Below, in pieces: positions 25,213-35,510 of a DNA stretch of 64,000 nucleotides. The notes under the pieces are model-generated. The model saw only the letters and a program-made list of their open reading frames with translations. It had not been told where the DNA came from and did no database searches. The DNA is taken from the NCBI RefSeq assembly GCF_020103725.1, contig NZ_JAHXBG010000036.1, positions 1-64,000 on the forward strand, written 5' to 3'. The translations under genes and the position numbers were made by a program. This DNA comes from Hyalangium gracile. Its GTDB lineage: Bacteria > Myxococcota > Myxococcia > Myxococcales > Myxococcaceae. Position 1 is the stretch's first letter, and every line of letters begins with the position of its first letter.

Positions 25213-26372
25213 GGCTGCTGACTCGGGCACGCCTGAAGGCCAGCAGGGCCCCGAGAGCAAAGCGCGCCGCGGACTTCGACCGGGCCGTGGCCGAGTTCTT
25301 CATGCGCATCGCGCTGGAGGAGGCCACCAAGGGCCTGGGCCGCACCAGCCCCAACCCGGCCGTGGGCGCGGTGCTGGTGAAGGGCGGGCGCATCATCGCT
25401 CGTGGCTTCACCCAGCCGGCGGGACAGGCCCACGCGGAGGTGATGGCGCTGGCGGCGGCCGGCCCTCGGGCGCGCGGCGCGGACCTCTACACGACGCTCG
25501 AGCCGTGCAGCCACTATGGGCGCACGCCCCCGTGCACCCTGGCCATCCTCGAGGCCGGCGTGCGCCGCGTCATCAGCGCCGCCGGGGACCCGAACCCGCG
25601 GGTGAATGGCAAGGGCATCGCCAGGCTCCGGCGCGCCGGGGTGGAGGTGCTCACCGGCGTGCTCGAGGAAGAGGCCACCACGCTCAACCGGGCCTTCTTC
25701 AAGACCATCCGCACGGGCATGCCCTACGTCACGCTCAAGGCGGCGGTGACGCTGGATGGCAAGCTGGCCACGGCCACCGGTGACTCGCGCTGGGTGACGG
25801 GCGAGACGGCGCGCGCCTGGGTCCACCAGCTGCGCAACCAGGTGGATGTCATCCTCGTGGGCTCCAACACGGTGCGCCGGGATGATCCCAAGCTCACCAC
25901 CCGGCTGCCCGGCGGCGGAGGGAGGGACCCGGTGCGCGTGGTGGTGGACTCGCGCCTGAGCCTGAAGCCGTCCGCCACCATCTTCACCCAGCGCTCCCCG
26001 GCGAAGACGGTGCTCGCCACCCTGGAGGACCCCGAGGGCCGCAAGGCGCGCCGCTTCTCCGCTCAGGGCGTCGAGGTGTGGCAGGTGCGCGCCAGGCGCG
26101 ACCGCGTGGACCTCAAGGCCCTGCTGACGCGCATCGGCCACGCCGGCTTCAACCACGTGCTCGTGGAGGGTGGGGCGGAGATGTACGGCTCCTTCCTCCG
26201 GGAGCGGCTGGCCGACGAGCTGGCCCTGTTCCTGGCTCCCAAGCTCATCGGCAGCCAGGGCCTCTCCTGGTCGGGAGACCTGGGCGTGAAGATGATGTCC
26301 GAGGCCCTCTCTCTCAAGCACGTCACCTACGAGCAGCTGGGAGAGGATCTGCTCCTTCAGGCACGGCTCTGA
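25209..26372 (+). CDS. ribD: Bifunctional riboflavin deaminase/reductase RibD
   Basis: 387 aa. Deaminase domain with [13 protein letters not shown], His75 and Glu77 in HAEVMAL, and zinc cysteines Cys100 and Cys109 in [12 protein letters not shown]; reductase domain from about residue 175 with [22 protein letters not shown] and [11 protein letters not shown]. It performs the second and third steps of riboflavin synthesis. ATG 25209 overlaps the nrdR stop; the first 31 basic residues are extra, and ATG 25302 would give the usual family start. Confidence 0.93.
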   Translation: MRLLTRARLKASRAPRAKRAADFDRAVAEFFMRIALEEATKGLGRTSPNPAVGAVLVKGGRIIARGFTQPAGQAHAEVMALAAAGPRARGADLYTTLEPCSHYGRTPPCTLAILEAGVRRVISAAGDPNPRVNGKGIARLRRAGVEVLTGVLEEEATTLNRAFFKTIRTGMPYVTLKAAVTLDGKLATATGDSRWVTGETARAWVHQLRNQVDVILVGSNTVRRDDPKLTTRLPGGGGRDPVRVVVDSRLSLKPSATIFTQRSPAKTVLATLEDPEGRKARRFSAQGVEVWQVRARRDRVDLKALLTRIGHAGFNHVLVEGGAEMYGSFLRERLADELALFLAPKLIGSQGLSWSGDLGVKMMSEALSLKHVTYEQLGEDLLLQARL

Positions 26373-26395
26373 AGAATTCGTTATAAGCCCCGCCG

Positions 26396-27046
26396 ATGTT
26401 CACCGGTCTCGTTCAGGATGTGGGTGTTGTCGACCGTGTCGTCCCAGGTGGGATGACCGACCTGTGGATCCGCACCGCGCTGGGAGCCGGCGGCTTTGCC
26501 CTCGGCGAGTCCATCGCCGTGGATGGTGCCTGCCTCACGGTGGTGGAGCGCAGCGGAGACATCTTCAAGGTCCAGGCCGCCCCGGAGACGCTGCGCCGCA
26601 CGACGATGGGCGAGCTGCGCCCCGGCTCCCGGGTGAACCTGGAGCGAGCCCTGGCGCTGGGCGATCGGCTGGGCGGGCACCTCGTGGCGGGCCACGTGGA
26701 CGCGGTGAGCGAGGTGCTGGAGACGCGGCCCGAGGGCGGCTCGTGGGTGATGGCGTTCCGCCTGCCCGCTGAGCTGGCGCCCTACTTCATCGAGAAGGGC
26801 TCGGTGGCGGTGGATGGCATCAGCCTCACCGTGAACGCCGTGCTCCCGGACCGCTTCACCGTGCAGCTCATCCCCGAGACGCAGGCGCGCACCACGCTGC
26901 AGGGCAAGGGGGTGGGCTCGCGCGTGAACCTGGAAGCGGACATGATCGGCAAGTATGTGGCGCGGCTGTTCTCGCTGCGCCAGGCCCCGGGCAGCGGGCT
27001 GACCGAGGACGTGCTGAAGGCGGCCGGCTTCGGGACGAAAGGCTAG
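26396..27046 (+). CDS. ribE: Riboflavin synthase alpha subunit
   Basis: 216 aa with two lumazine-binding halves: [10 protein letters not shown] at the start and [18 protein letters not shown] in the second half. The enzyme dismutates two 6,7-dimethyl-8-ribityllumazine molecules to riboflavin. It lies 23 bases after ribD and 12 before ribBA. No FMN riboswitch pattern is present in the operon upstream. Confidence 0.95.
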   Translation: MFTGLVQDVGVVDRVVPGGMTDLWIRTALGAGGFALGESIAVDGACLTVVERSGDIFKVQAAPETLRRTTMGELRPGSRVNLERALALGDRLGGHLVAGHVDAVSEVLETRPEGGSWVMAFRLPAELAPYFIEKGSVAVDGISLTVNAVLPDRFTVQLIPETQARTTLQGKGVGSRVNLEADMIGKYVARLFSLRQAPGSGLTEDVLKAAGFGTKG

Positions 27047-27058
27047 GAGAGCGAAGTC

Positions 27059-28240
<1,182 letters not shown>

Positions 28241-28275
28241 AGACGCGGGCCGGGCCCCTGGTGTAGGAAGCTCTC

Positions 28276-28773
28276 ATGCCTCGCTACATCGAAGGTGACT
28301 TCCTGCCCCCCAAGGGCCGCTTCGCCATCTGCGTTGCCCGCTTCAACGCGTTCATCACCGAGGAGCTCGTCAAGGGCGCGGTGGACTCGCTCGTGCGCCA
28401 CGGCGTGGCCGACGGGGACATCGACGTGTACCGCTGCCCCGGCACCTATGAGCTGCCGGGTTTGACGCGCCGCGTCGTGGAGTCCCAGGGCTACGTCGGC
28501 GTCGTCACCCTGGGCGCCGTCATCCGCGGCGGCACGCCCCACTTCGACTACGTGGCCGGCGAGTGCTCCAAGGGCATCGGCTCGGTGGCCTTCAGCGCGG
28601 CGGCCCTGGCGAAGCCCGTCTCCGTCACCTTCGGCGTGCTGACGTGTGACACGGTGGAGCAGGCCATCGACCGGGCTGGCGTGAAGGCGGGCAACAAGGG
28701 CGCCGAGGCGGCCATGGCCTGTCTGGAGATGGTCAACCTCTACGCGAAGATGGCGGAAGGAAAGAGGGGGTAG
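28276..28773 (+). CDS. ribH: 6,7-dimethyl-8-ribityllumazine synthase
   Basis: 165 aa. ARFNAFITEELVKGA, PGTYELPGLTRR, LGAVIRGGTPHFDYV and FGVLTCDTVEQAIDRAG match lumazine synthase; the substrate-binding His is in GGTPHFDY. It condenses the RibD product with the RibB product. A few residues at the start (MPRYIEGDFLPPKG) and the Lys-rich end are normal for the family. Only three bases separate it from nusB. Confidence 0.95.
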   Translation: MPRYIEGDFLPPKGRFAICVARFNAFITEELVKGAVDSLVRHGVADGDIDVYRCPGTYELPGLTRRVVESQGYVGVVTLGAVIRGGTPHFDYVAGECSKGIGSVAFSAAALAKPVSVTFGVLTCDTVEQAIDRAGVKAGNKGAEAAMACLEMVNLYAKMAEGKRG

Positions 28774-28776
28774 CTC

Positions 28777-29202
28777 ATGGGCGCGCGCAGAACCGGGCGC
28801 GAGCGCGCATTGCAGGCGCTCTACCAACTGGAGATGGCCGAAGGCTCCTCGTCCTCGGAGGCGCTGGCGTCCGCGTGGTCCGCCTCCGCCGAGGAGGGCA
28901 AGCCGGATCCCGACGCCGTCAAGTTCGCCCAGGAGCTCGTGGAGGGCGTCCGGGCGCACCAGGCCGAGATCGACCAGCTCATCGAGAAGCACAGCCACAA
29001 CTGGCGCCTGGACCGGATGTCCCGTATCGACCGGAATGTGCTGCGCCTGGGCGTCTTCGAGCTGAAGTACCGCCCGGACATCCCCAAGAAGGTCTCCATC
29101 AACGAGGCCGTGGAGCTGGGCAAGAACTTCGGCACGGAGGAGTCCAGCGCCTTCGTCAACGGCCTGCTCGACCGCGTCGCGGTGGCCCTCGGTAAGCCGT
29201 GA
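28777..29202 (+). CDS. nusB: Transcription antitermination factor NusB
   Basis: 141 aa, all helical. GARRTGRERALQALYQLEM at the N-terminus, NWRLDRMSRIDRNVLRLGVFEL in the middle and KNFGTEESSAFVNGLLD near the end are NusB patterns. It binds boxA RNA with NusE/S10 for rRNA antitermination. ribH-nusB linkage is common. Its stop overlaps the next GTG start by 4 bp. Confidence 0.95.
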   Translation: MGARRTGRERALQALYQLEMAEGSSSSEALASAWSASAEEGKPDPDAVKFAQELVEGVRAHQAEIDQLIEKHSHNWRLDRMSRIDRNVLRLGVFELKYRPDIPKKVSINEAVELGKNFGTEESSAFVNGLLDRVAVALGKP

Positions 29203-29687
29203 GCGTCACTGTCTACGAGATCGGCCTCGAGGGCCTGGATGCCCTCGCCGGGGTGGACGCCCTCTGCCTCTTCGTGGCCGAGGACGACCGGCCCCTGCCC
29301 GGCACCGCCGGGTATGTGGACTGGCGGCTGTGCGGCGCCCTCTCGCGCGTGCTCAAGCAGGGGTTCTTCACCGGGGTGAAGGACGACTGGCTCCTGGTGC
29401 CCTCGGACGGGCGCATCCCCATCCCCCGCATCTTCGCGGTGGGGCTGGGGGCCCGGAAGAACCTGGACGCGGCCTCGCTCGGAGTGGCCCTGGCCAACGC
29501 CGCCCGTGTCCTCGACAAGGCCAAGGTGGACTCCATCGCCATGGAGCTGCCCGGCGGCGAGAAGGTGGACGAGGCCGCCCAGGCCCAGGCCCTCCAGCAG
29601 CACTTCCTGCCGGCCTTCAAGGGCAAGCGGGTCACCATCCTGGCCGACAAAGGGCTGGCCAAGCTGCTCCCAGTGCGCAAATCCTGA
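29199..29687 (+). CDS. Stand-alone M17 aminopeptidase N-terminal-like domain
   Basis: 162 aa. The pattern from ALCLFVAEDDRPLPG through YVDWRLCGALSRVLKQG and FFTGVKDD to FAVGLGARKNLDAASL resembles the N-terminal (macro-fold) domain of leucyl aminopeptidases, but the metallopeptidase domain with NTDAEGR is absent. It cannot be a peptidase by itself; ligand binding or DNA binding, which this domain does in some PepA proteins, are possibilities. It overlaps nusB by 4 bp and precedes the chemosensory operon by 57 bases. GTG start. Confidence 0.7.
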   Translation: MSVTVYEIGLEGLDALAGVDALCLFVAEDDRPLPGTAGYVDWRLCGALSRVLKQGFFTGVKDDWLLVPSDGRIPIPRIFAVGLGARKNLDAASLGVALANAARVLDKAKVDSIAMELPGGEKVDEAAQAQALQQHFLPAFKGKRVTILADKGLAKLLPVRKS

Positions 29688-29744
29688 CGTCTGGCGGTCA
29701 AGGATTCTTCCCCCCGGCGGGCTTCTGCTACCATTTCGCCGCCC

Positions 29745-30119
29745 ATGGGATTCAAGGTCCTGATCGTGGAGGACTCCAGATCGTCGCGCGAGTACATCGC
29801 CGCGACGGTGGAGGCTGTTCCAGATGTGCAGGCCTTCACGACGGCCAGCGGGTTCGAGGCGCTCAAGCTCCTGCCGCGCCACCGCTTCGATCTCATCATC
29901 ACCGACATCAACATGCCGGACATCAACGGCCTGGAGCTCATCAACTTCGTCAAGAAGAACCCCAACTACCGCGAGACGCCGCTCTTCATCATCACCACCG
30001 AGGGGCGCGATCAGGATCGGGAGCGGGGCATGGCGCTCGGGGCCGCGGAGTACCTGGTCAAGCCCTTCCAGCCCGAGGCCCTCGCCGGGCTGCTGCGGCG
30101 GTACCTGAAGCTGGCGTGA
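29745..30119 (+). CDS. cheY: CheY-like response regulator
   Basis: 124 aa receiver alone: Glu9/Asp10, phospho-acceptor Asp54 in IITDINMPD, Thr84/Thr85 (FIITTEG) and Lys106 (YLVKPFQ). First gene of the chemosensory operon, 19 bases before cheA, so it should receive phosphate from that CheA. Target motility or developmental machinery is not identifiable; flagella are not expected in this lineage. Confidence 0.9.
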   Translation: MGFKVLIVEDSRSSREYIAATVEAVPDVQAFTTASGFEALKLLPRHRFDLIITDINMPDINGLELINFVKKNPNYRETPLFIITTEGRDQDRERGMALGAAEYLVKPFQPEALAGLLRRYLKLA

Positions 30120-30138
30120 GCCGGAGAGCGCTGAGGAC

Positions 30139-32409
30139 GTGAACCCCGGAGGCAAAGCCCTGTCGGAGTTCGTCGCCGAGGCGACGGAGATCCTCGACAC
30201 GCTCAACAAGGACCTGCTCACGCTCGACGAGCGCCGGGGGCAGGAGCCGGACCCCGAGCTCATCAACGGCATCTTCCGCGCCGCGCACTCCCTCAAGGGG
30301 CTGTCGGGGCTCTTCGGCCAGGACCGCATCGCCCGGATGGCGCACGGCATGGAGGACCTGCTGGACCGGCTGCGGCTGGGCAAGCTGGTCCTGGACGACT
30401 CCGTGCTGGACAGCCTGGTCGAGGCGCTCGACGTGCTGCAGGCGCTGCTCGTGGACGCCTCGCGAGGCGAGTCCTCCACCACGCAGTCCGAGCGCGTCGA
30501 GGGGCTCATCGCGCGCTTCGAGCAGCTGGGGGCTCCCGCCGCTCCGGGCGAGGAGGATCCGCTCGACCGGCTGGAGCTGGAGGCCCAGGTCCGCGCCGTC
30601 TTCACCGAGTACGAGGAGCACCGGCTCCGCGAGAACGTCCGCAAGGGCGTGGCCCTGTGGCGCGTGCGCGCCGACTTCGATCTGTCCGACTTCGACAAGG
30701 GGCTGGCCGAGCTCAACTCCCGCCTCAAGCCCATCGGCGAGATCATCAGCACGCTGCCCTCGGCCCAGCCCAGCAGCGCCAGCGGCATCGCGTTCGATCT
30801 CATCTTCGGCGCCAAGGTGCCGGCCGAGGAGCTGACGAAGGCCCTCGAGGGTACCCCCGCGCAGCTCTCCCAGCTCCCGGTGCGGCCTCCGGCCAGGGCC
30901 GCGGCGCCGCCGGTCGTCCGCACGCAGGTTCCCGCCGCGCCTCCCCGGGCCGCAGCCTCGGCTCCCGCCGCCCCCGAGGAGCCACGCGCGGCCTCCGCTC
31001 GCCGCTCGGGCGCCAAGAAGGGCAAGGCGGCCCGGCAGGCTCCTCCCCCGGAGCCCATCGAGGAGGAGCCTCCCACTCCGGCGCCTCCGTCCGCGCGCCC
31101 CCAGGCCGCGCCCGAGCCGCTGCTCACGCCGTCATCGAGCGACACCAGCGTCAGCCCCGGCTCGAAGGGGCCGAAGGTGGACTTCGACACCTCGCTGCGC
31201 TCGCTGACGCAGACGGTGCGCGTGGACATCCGCCGGCTGGACGGGCTGATGAACACGGTGGGCGAGCTGCTGCTCATCAAGGCCAACCTCCAGCGCATGA
31301 GCGAGAGCGCCCGGCAGGAGGGCACGCTGGTGCTCTCCAAGTCCTTCGTCGCGGAGCTGGCGCGCGAGACGCGGCAGCTGGAGCGCAAGCTGGACGCGCT
31401 CCAGAGCGGGCTGCTCGAGGCGCGCATGGTGCCCGTGGGCCAGGTGTTCGACAAGCTGGCGCGGCTCATCCGCCGCATCGCCCGCGAGGCCGGCAAGGAG
31501 ATCGACTTCGTCAGCAGCGGCGGCGAGGTGGAGCTGGACAAGCTCATCGTCGAGGAGCTGAGCGATCCGCTCATGCACATCATCCGCAACGCCCTGGATC
31601 ACGGCGTGGAGTCGCCCGAGGCCCGGGTGGCGGCGGGCAAGCCGCGGCGGGCCATCGTGTCGCTGAGGGCCGAGCAGAAGGGCAACCACGTCGTCATCGA
31701 GGTGAGCGACGACGGGGCGGGCATCGACGAGCACCGCGTCCGGGAGGTGGCCGTCCAGAAGCACCTCATCACCGACGCGCAGGCCGCGGAGATGAACCGG
31801 CGCGAGCTGCTCAACCTCATCTTCCTGCCGGGCTTCTCCACCGCCCGGAACGTCTCCGAGCTGTCCGGCCGGGGCGTGGGGCTGGACGTGGTGAAGAACA
31901 ACATCAGCAACCTGTCCGGCCTCATCGACGTGTGGAGCGAGCGGGGCAGGGGAACGGCCTTCCAGCTCACGCTGCCCCTGACGCTGGCCATCATCCGGGC
32001 GCTGGTGGTGGGCGTGAGCGGGCGGACGTACGCGGTGCCCCTCAACAGCGTGCTGGAGATACTCTCCGTGCAGCCCAAGGACATCCGCACCGTGGAGCGG
32101 CGCGAGGTGCTGGATCTGCGCGGCCAGACGCTGCCCTTCACCCGGCTGGCAAGGATGTTCGGCCTGCCCGAGCGCAACACCGGCCGCCACTTCGTGGTGG
32201 TGGTGGGCCTGGCCCAGGAGCGGATGGGCATCGCCGTGGACGAGCTGTTCGGCCAGCAGGACATCGTCACCAAGCCTCTGGGAGGGCGGCTCCAGTCCGT
32301 CCGGGGCATCTCCGGGGCCACGGACCTGGGAAACCGGAGAACCGTGCTCGTTCTGGATGTCGCAGAATTGCTCGAGGAAGGTATCGGTCCCGAGCGACGC
32401 TGGGCATGA
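30139..32409 (+). CDS. cheA: Chemotaxis histidine kinase CheA
   Basis: 756 aa. Domains in order: Hpt (1-105) with His50 in FRAAHSLKGLSG; a linker rich in Pro/Ala (about 245-340) in place of a clear P2 domain; dimerisation and kinase core (about 360-600) with MHIIRNALDHGVE (N box) and SDDGAGID (G1), and GRGVGLDVVKNNI; and a CheW-like domain (about 610-745). It autophosphorylates and feeds CheY and CheB encoded around it. GTG start at 30139 follows GAGGAC-like sequence. No transmembrane region, so it is cytoplasmic. Confidence 0.95.
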   Translation: MNPGGKALSEFVAEATEILDTLNKDLLTLDERRGQEPDPELINGIFRAAHSLKGLSGLFGQDRIARMAHGMEDLLDRLRLGKLVLDDSVLDSLVEALDVLQALLVDASRGESSTTQSERVEGLIARFEQLGAPAAPGEEDPLDRLELEAQVRAVFTEYEEHRLRENVRKGVALWRVRADFDLSDFDKGLAELNSRLKPIGEIISTLPSAQPSSASGIAFDLIFGAKVPAEELTKALEGTPAQLSQLPVRPPARAAAPPVVRTQVPAAPPRAAASAPAAPEEPRAASARRSGAKKGKAARQAPPPEPIEEEPPTPAPPSARPQAAPEPLLTPSSSDTSVSPGSKGPKVDFDTSLRSLTQTVRVDIRRLDGLMNTVGELLLIKANLQRMSESARQEGTLVLSKSFVAELARETRQLERKLDALQSGLLEARMVPVGQVFDKLARLIRRIAREAGKEIDFVSSGGEVELDKLIVEELSDPLMHIIRNALDHGVESPEARVAAGKPRRAIVSLRAEQKGNHVVIEVSDDGAGIDEHRVREVAVQKHLITDAQAAEMNRRELLNLIFLPGFSTARNVSELSGRGVGLDVVKNNISNLSGLIDVWSERGRGTAFQLTLPLTLAIIRALVVGVSGRTYAVPLNSVLEILSVQPKDIRTVERREVLDLRGQTLPFTRLARMFGLPERNTGRHFVVVVGLAQERMGIAVDELFGQQDIVTKPLGGRLQSVRGISGATDLGNRRTVLVLDVAELLEEGIGPERRWA

Positions 32410-32445
32410 CGACAGGGGGGGCCGGGCTGCTATCCTGGCCAGGCC

Positions 32446-33006
32446 TTGTCTCGCTTCTCCGAACTGCTCGACGACTTCTTCTACCGGCCAGACGAGGACG
32501 TCGGAGGCCTGCTCGAGTTCGCTGCGGGCAGCGACGAGATGCTGCCGCCCACTCCGGAGGAGACTCCCGAGGAGTACCTGGCCTTCGTCCTGGAGGGCGA
32601 GTGGTACGCCGTCCCCATCCGCTCCGTCCGGGAGATCGGCCGGGTGCCCCCGCTGACGGAGATCCCTCGAGCGGAGTCCAACCTGCTGGGCGTGATGAAC
32701 CTGCGCGGGGATGTCATCCCCGTGTATGACCTCAAGATGCGGTTGAGGTTGACCGACAAGCCCGCCCTGGTGGCGGGCCCGGATGCCCCGCCGCCGTCCC
32801 GCACGGCGCGCATCCTCGTCGCTCATACGGAGGAGGGCCCCGCCGGTGTGTGGGTGGACGCGGTGAAGGACGTGGTGCGCCTGAAGCCCTCCATGCTCGA
32901 GTCGGCCCCGCCGGGGCTCGGCGGCGAGCGCGACTGCGTGGTGGGCATCGGCCGGCGCAGCTCGCAGCTCTACATCCTCATCGATCTCCAGCAGGCCCTC
33001 GCATGA
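32446..33006 (+). CDS. cheW: CheW-like coupling protein 1
   Basis: 186 aa. A CheW domain (about 42-186: EYLAFVLEGEWYAVPIRSVREI, GVMNLRGDVIPVYDLKMRL, ILIDLQQAL) is preceded by a 40-residue acidic/aromatic N-terminal extension. Coupling proteins connect receptors and CheA. TTG start at 32446. Its stop overlaps the next cheW by 4 bp, so two different coupling proteins are made together. Confidence 0.9.
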   Translation: MSRFSELLDDFFYRPDEDVGGLLEFAAGSDEMLPPTPEETPEEYLAFVLEGEWYAVPIRSVREIGRVPPLTEIPRAESNLLGVMNLRGDVIPVYDLKMRLRLTDKPALVAGPDAPPPSRTARILVAHTEEGPAGVWVDAVKDVVRLKPSMLESAPPGLGGERDCVVGIGRRSSQLYILIDLQQALA

Positions 33007-33524
33007 GAGAGCCCGTGTCCCTGCTCCCGCGCCGGCCCCGTCCCGAGGACTCGGCGCCTCGAGATCCCATCGTCCAGCTGTGCAGCTTCGTCGTGGGCAA
33101 GGAGGAGTACGTCGTCGACATCATGAGAGTGGAGGAGATCCTGCCGCCCCAGCGCGTCATCCCCGTGCCGCGCGCCCCCTCCTTCGTGGAGGGCATGCTG
33201 CACCTGCGCGGGGCCCTGCTGCCAGTGGTGGACCTGCGCCAGCGGCTGATGACCACGGAGGCCCCCCTGTCTCCGAAGACGCGGCTGCTGGTGTGCCTGC
33301 TGGGCCGGCGGCGGCTGGCGCTGCGCGTGGACCGGGTGACGGAGGTGATGCGGGTGCGCCGCAGCGACCTCAAGCCCGCCCCCGCGCTGCTGTCTCCGGG
33401 CCGGGCCCCCTTCGTCGTGGGCCTGTGCGGCACGCTGGAGCGCCCACGGCTGATGCTGGACATCAAGGCGCTGCTGCGAGCCGAAGTGGAGCGCGAGTCG
33501 AAGCGGACGGGAGGGGCGGCGTGA
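33003..33524 (+). CDS. cheW: CheW-like coupling protein 2
   Basis: 173 aa. CheW signature: QLCSFVVGKEEYVVDIMRVEEI, PSFVEGMLHLRGALLPVVDLRQRL and LMLDIKALL. ATG 33003 overlaps the first cheW; its own stop overlaps the HEAT-repeat gene by 4 bp. It is only distantly similar to the preceding CheW, so the pair may couple different partners to CheA. Confidence 0.92.
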   Translation: MREPVSLLPRRPRPEDSAPRDPIVQLCSFVVGKEEYVVDIMRVEEILPPQRVIPVPRAPSFVEGMLHLRGALLPVVDLRQRLMTTEAPLSPKTRLLVCLLGRRRLALRVDRVTEVMRVRRSDLKPAPALLSPGRAPFVVGLCGTLERPRLMLDIKALLRAEVERESKRTGGAA

Positions 33525-35494
33525 CCCACGTCCTCGCTCCCCATGAGGAGGAGCGCTATCGGGCCATCCTGGCGCTGGACCCGGCCGCTCCGGGGACGCT
33601 CGACGCGCTCATCGTCGGGCTCCACGACGAGAGCTGGCGTGTGCGCCGCGCCTCCGCCGAGAGCCTGCGGCGGCTGACGACCCTGACCGAGGTGGCCCAC
33701 CGGCTCGTCGCCGTGCTGGGCGAGCGCGGAGAGACGGGCGCTCGCAACGCGGCGGCCGAGGCGCTGGTGGGGCTGGGGGACGTCTCCGTGGCGCCCCTCA
33801 TCAAGCTGCTGCGCCACTCCGATCCGGATCAGCGGAAGTTCGCCGCGGACATCCTCGGGCAGCTCGGCCGGCGCAGCGCCGAGAGCGCCCTGGTCGAGCT
33901 GCTGGATGATCCGGACATCAACGTCCGCGTCTCCATCATCGAGGCGCTGGGGCGCGTGGGCTCCGACACGGCGGCCCGGGCCCTGGAGGGCATCCTCAAG
34001 GAGCAGGATCTGCTGATCCGGCTGGCCGTGCTGGAGGCGCTCACGCAGCTTCAGTGGCCGCCCCCGCTGCCGGTGGTGGTGCCGCTGCTCGCCGATGCCC
34101 AATTGCGGCGCAGCGCCTACCGCGTCATGGGGCTCATTCCCCAGGTGGCCGCCACCGAGCTCATCAGCCGCGGGCTCAGCTCGGAGCTGCGCTCCGTCCG
34201 CGAGGCCGCGCTCGGGGCGCTCGGGACGCAGGCCAGCGTGGCGGATGCGACGCTCCGCACGGAGATCGACTCGCAGACCCGCGCCGCGCTCAAGCGCGTG
34301 CCGGATGCCGTGGAGTTCGTCGCCCAGGCCTTCGAGGCCGATGACATGCCCGTGCGCGCCGGGGCGCTCGTGGCGGCTGGCGCGCTGCGGGAGCCCTCGC
34401 TCGCCATCTCCGTGGCCGAGGCGGCGCGGGAGGACCGGCTGCTGCGCGAGGTGATCCGCACGCTGTCCCGGCTGGGCTCCGAGGCGGGACGGGAGCTGCT
34501 GGGGCGCATGGCGGAGCTGTCCCTGCCGGCTCGGGCCGCCGCCGCCCAGGCGATGCTGGAGATGGTGGATCCGTCCTACGTGCCGGCGCTGAGCGCGCTG
34601 CTCGAGTGGGCCGAGGACGATCTGCGCGCGGTGGCGGTGAAGGCGCTGGGGCGCACGCAGTCCCCGGAGGCGGTGGCGCCCCTGGTGGCGCTGCTCGAGG
34701 AGCCCTCCGTGGCGGGGGCGGCGGTGCGGGCGCTCGGCGTGCTCTCCGGCGGCTGCCGGGAGGCCGTGCTCAAGGCGCTGGAGGAGGTGGTGGAGCGGCG
34801 GCCCTCTCCGGCGGCGGTGGCCGCGCTGGCTCACGCGGGCGGGACGGCCGCCCTGCCCACGTTCCGGAAGCTGGCGCGTGCCCCGGATCCGCTGCTGCGC
34901 GCGGCGGCGCTGGATGCCGCGATGGACGTGGATCCGGCGGTGGGCCTGGAGCTGGCGCGAGGCGCCCTGGCCGACGAGGCCGCTCCGGTGCGCACGGCGG
35001 GGGCGCGGGCGATCGGCCGGGTGGGGGATGCCTCCGCGGGCACGCTGCTCAAGCGCGCGCTCCAGGACGAGGACATCGCCGTGCGGCTCGCCGCGGTGGA
35101 GGCCCTGGGAGAGTGTGGCGCGGTGGATCGTGCCCCGGAGCTCGAGGCGCTGGTGAGCCACCCGGACGGGGCGCTGGCCGGGCGGGCCGTGCGTGCGCTC
35201 GCGCGGCTGGGCACGGTGAAGCCGGCGGTGCTCCGGGAGGCCGCGCGCCACGCGGACGCGGAGGTGGTGAAGGCGGCGCTCCAGGCCGGCGCGGTGTCGG
35301 CCGAGGGGGTGGCCCTGGCGGTGGAGCTGCTGCGCCACCCGGGCTGGGACGTGCGCGCCACGGCGGCGCGCGTGCTGGGGGACTCCGGTGGACGCGAGAG
35401 CCTGGAGGCGGTGAGGGCCGCGCTCGCGGCGGAACAGGATGCGCTGGCCCGGCGCGCGCTCTCGGACGCGGTGGAGCGCCTCTCGAGGCGCTGA
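33521..35494 (+). CDS. HEAT-repeat protein of the chemosensory operon
   Basis: 657 aa made almost wholly of HEAT/PBS-lyase-type helical repeats of about 31 residues, seen as recurring motifs such as VRRASAESLRRL, ARNAAAEALVGLGD, VRVSIIEALGRVGS, RAAAAQAMLEM and VRLAAVEALGECG. No catalytic motif, signal peptide or membrane helix. Such proteins are scaffolds for protein binding. GTG 33521 overlaps the cheW stop by 4 bp; cheR follows after 16 bases. Its place inside the operon, and the absence of a receptor gene, suggest it brings proteins to CheW/CheA or replaces part of the sensory array. A HEAT/PBS-lyase-like protein occurs in at least one Myxococcus Che cluster; orthology here is not established. 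Confidence 0.85.
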   Translation: MTHVLAPHEEERYRAILALDPAAPGTLDALIVGLHDESWRVRRASAESLRRLTTLTEVAHRLVAVLGERGETGARNAAAEALVGLGDVSVAPLIKLLRHSDPDQRKFAADILGQLGRRSAESALVELLDDPDINVRVSIIEALGRVGSDTAARALEGILKEQDLLIRLAVLEALTQLQWPPPLPVVVPLLADAQLRRSAYRVMGLIPQVAATELISRGLSSELRSVREAALGALGTQASVADATLRTEIDSQTRAALKRVPDAVEFVAQAFEADDMPVRAGALVAAGALREPSLAISVAEAAREDRLLREVIRTLSRLGSEAGRELLGRMAELSLPARAAAAQAMLEMVDPSYVPALSALLEWAEDDLRAVAVKALGRTQSPEAVAPLVALLEEPSVAGAAVRALGVLSGGCREAVLKALEEVVERRPSPAAVAALAHAGGTAALPTFRKLARAPDPLLRAAALDAAMDVDPAVGLELARGALADEAAPVRTAGARAIGRVGDASAGTLLKRALQDEDIAVRLAAVEALGECGAVDRAPELEALVSHPDGALAGRAVRALARLGTVKPAVLREAARHADAEVVKAALQAGAVSAEGVALAVELLRHPGWDVRATAARVLGDSGGRESLEAVRAALAAEQDALARRALSDAVERLSRR

Positions 35495-35510
35495 GGATTG
35501 GGGGGGGCAG

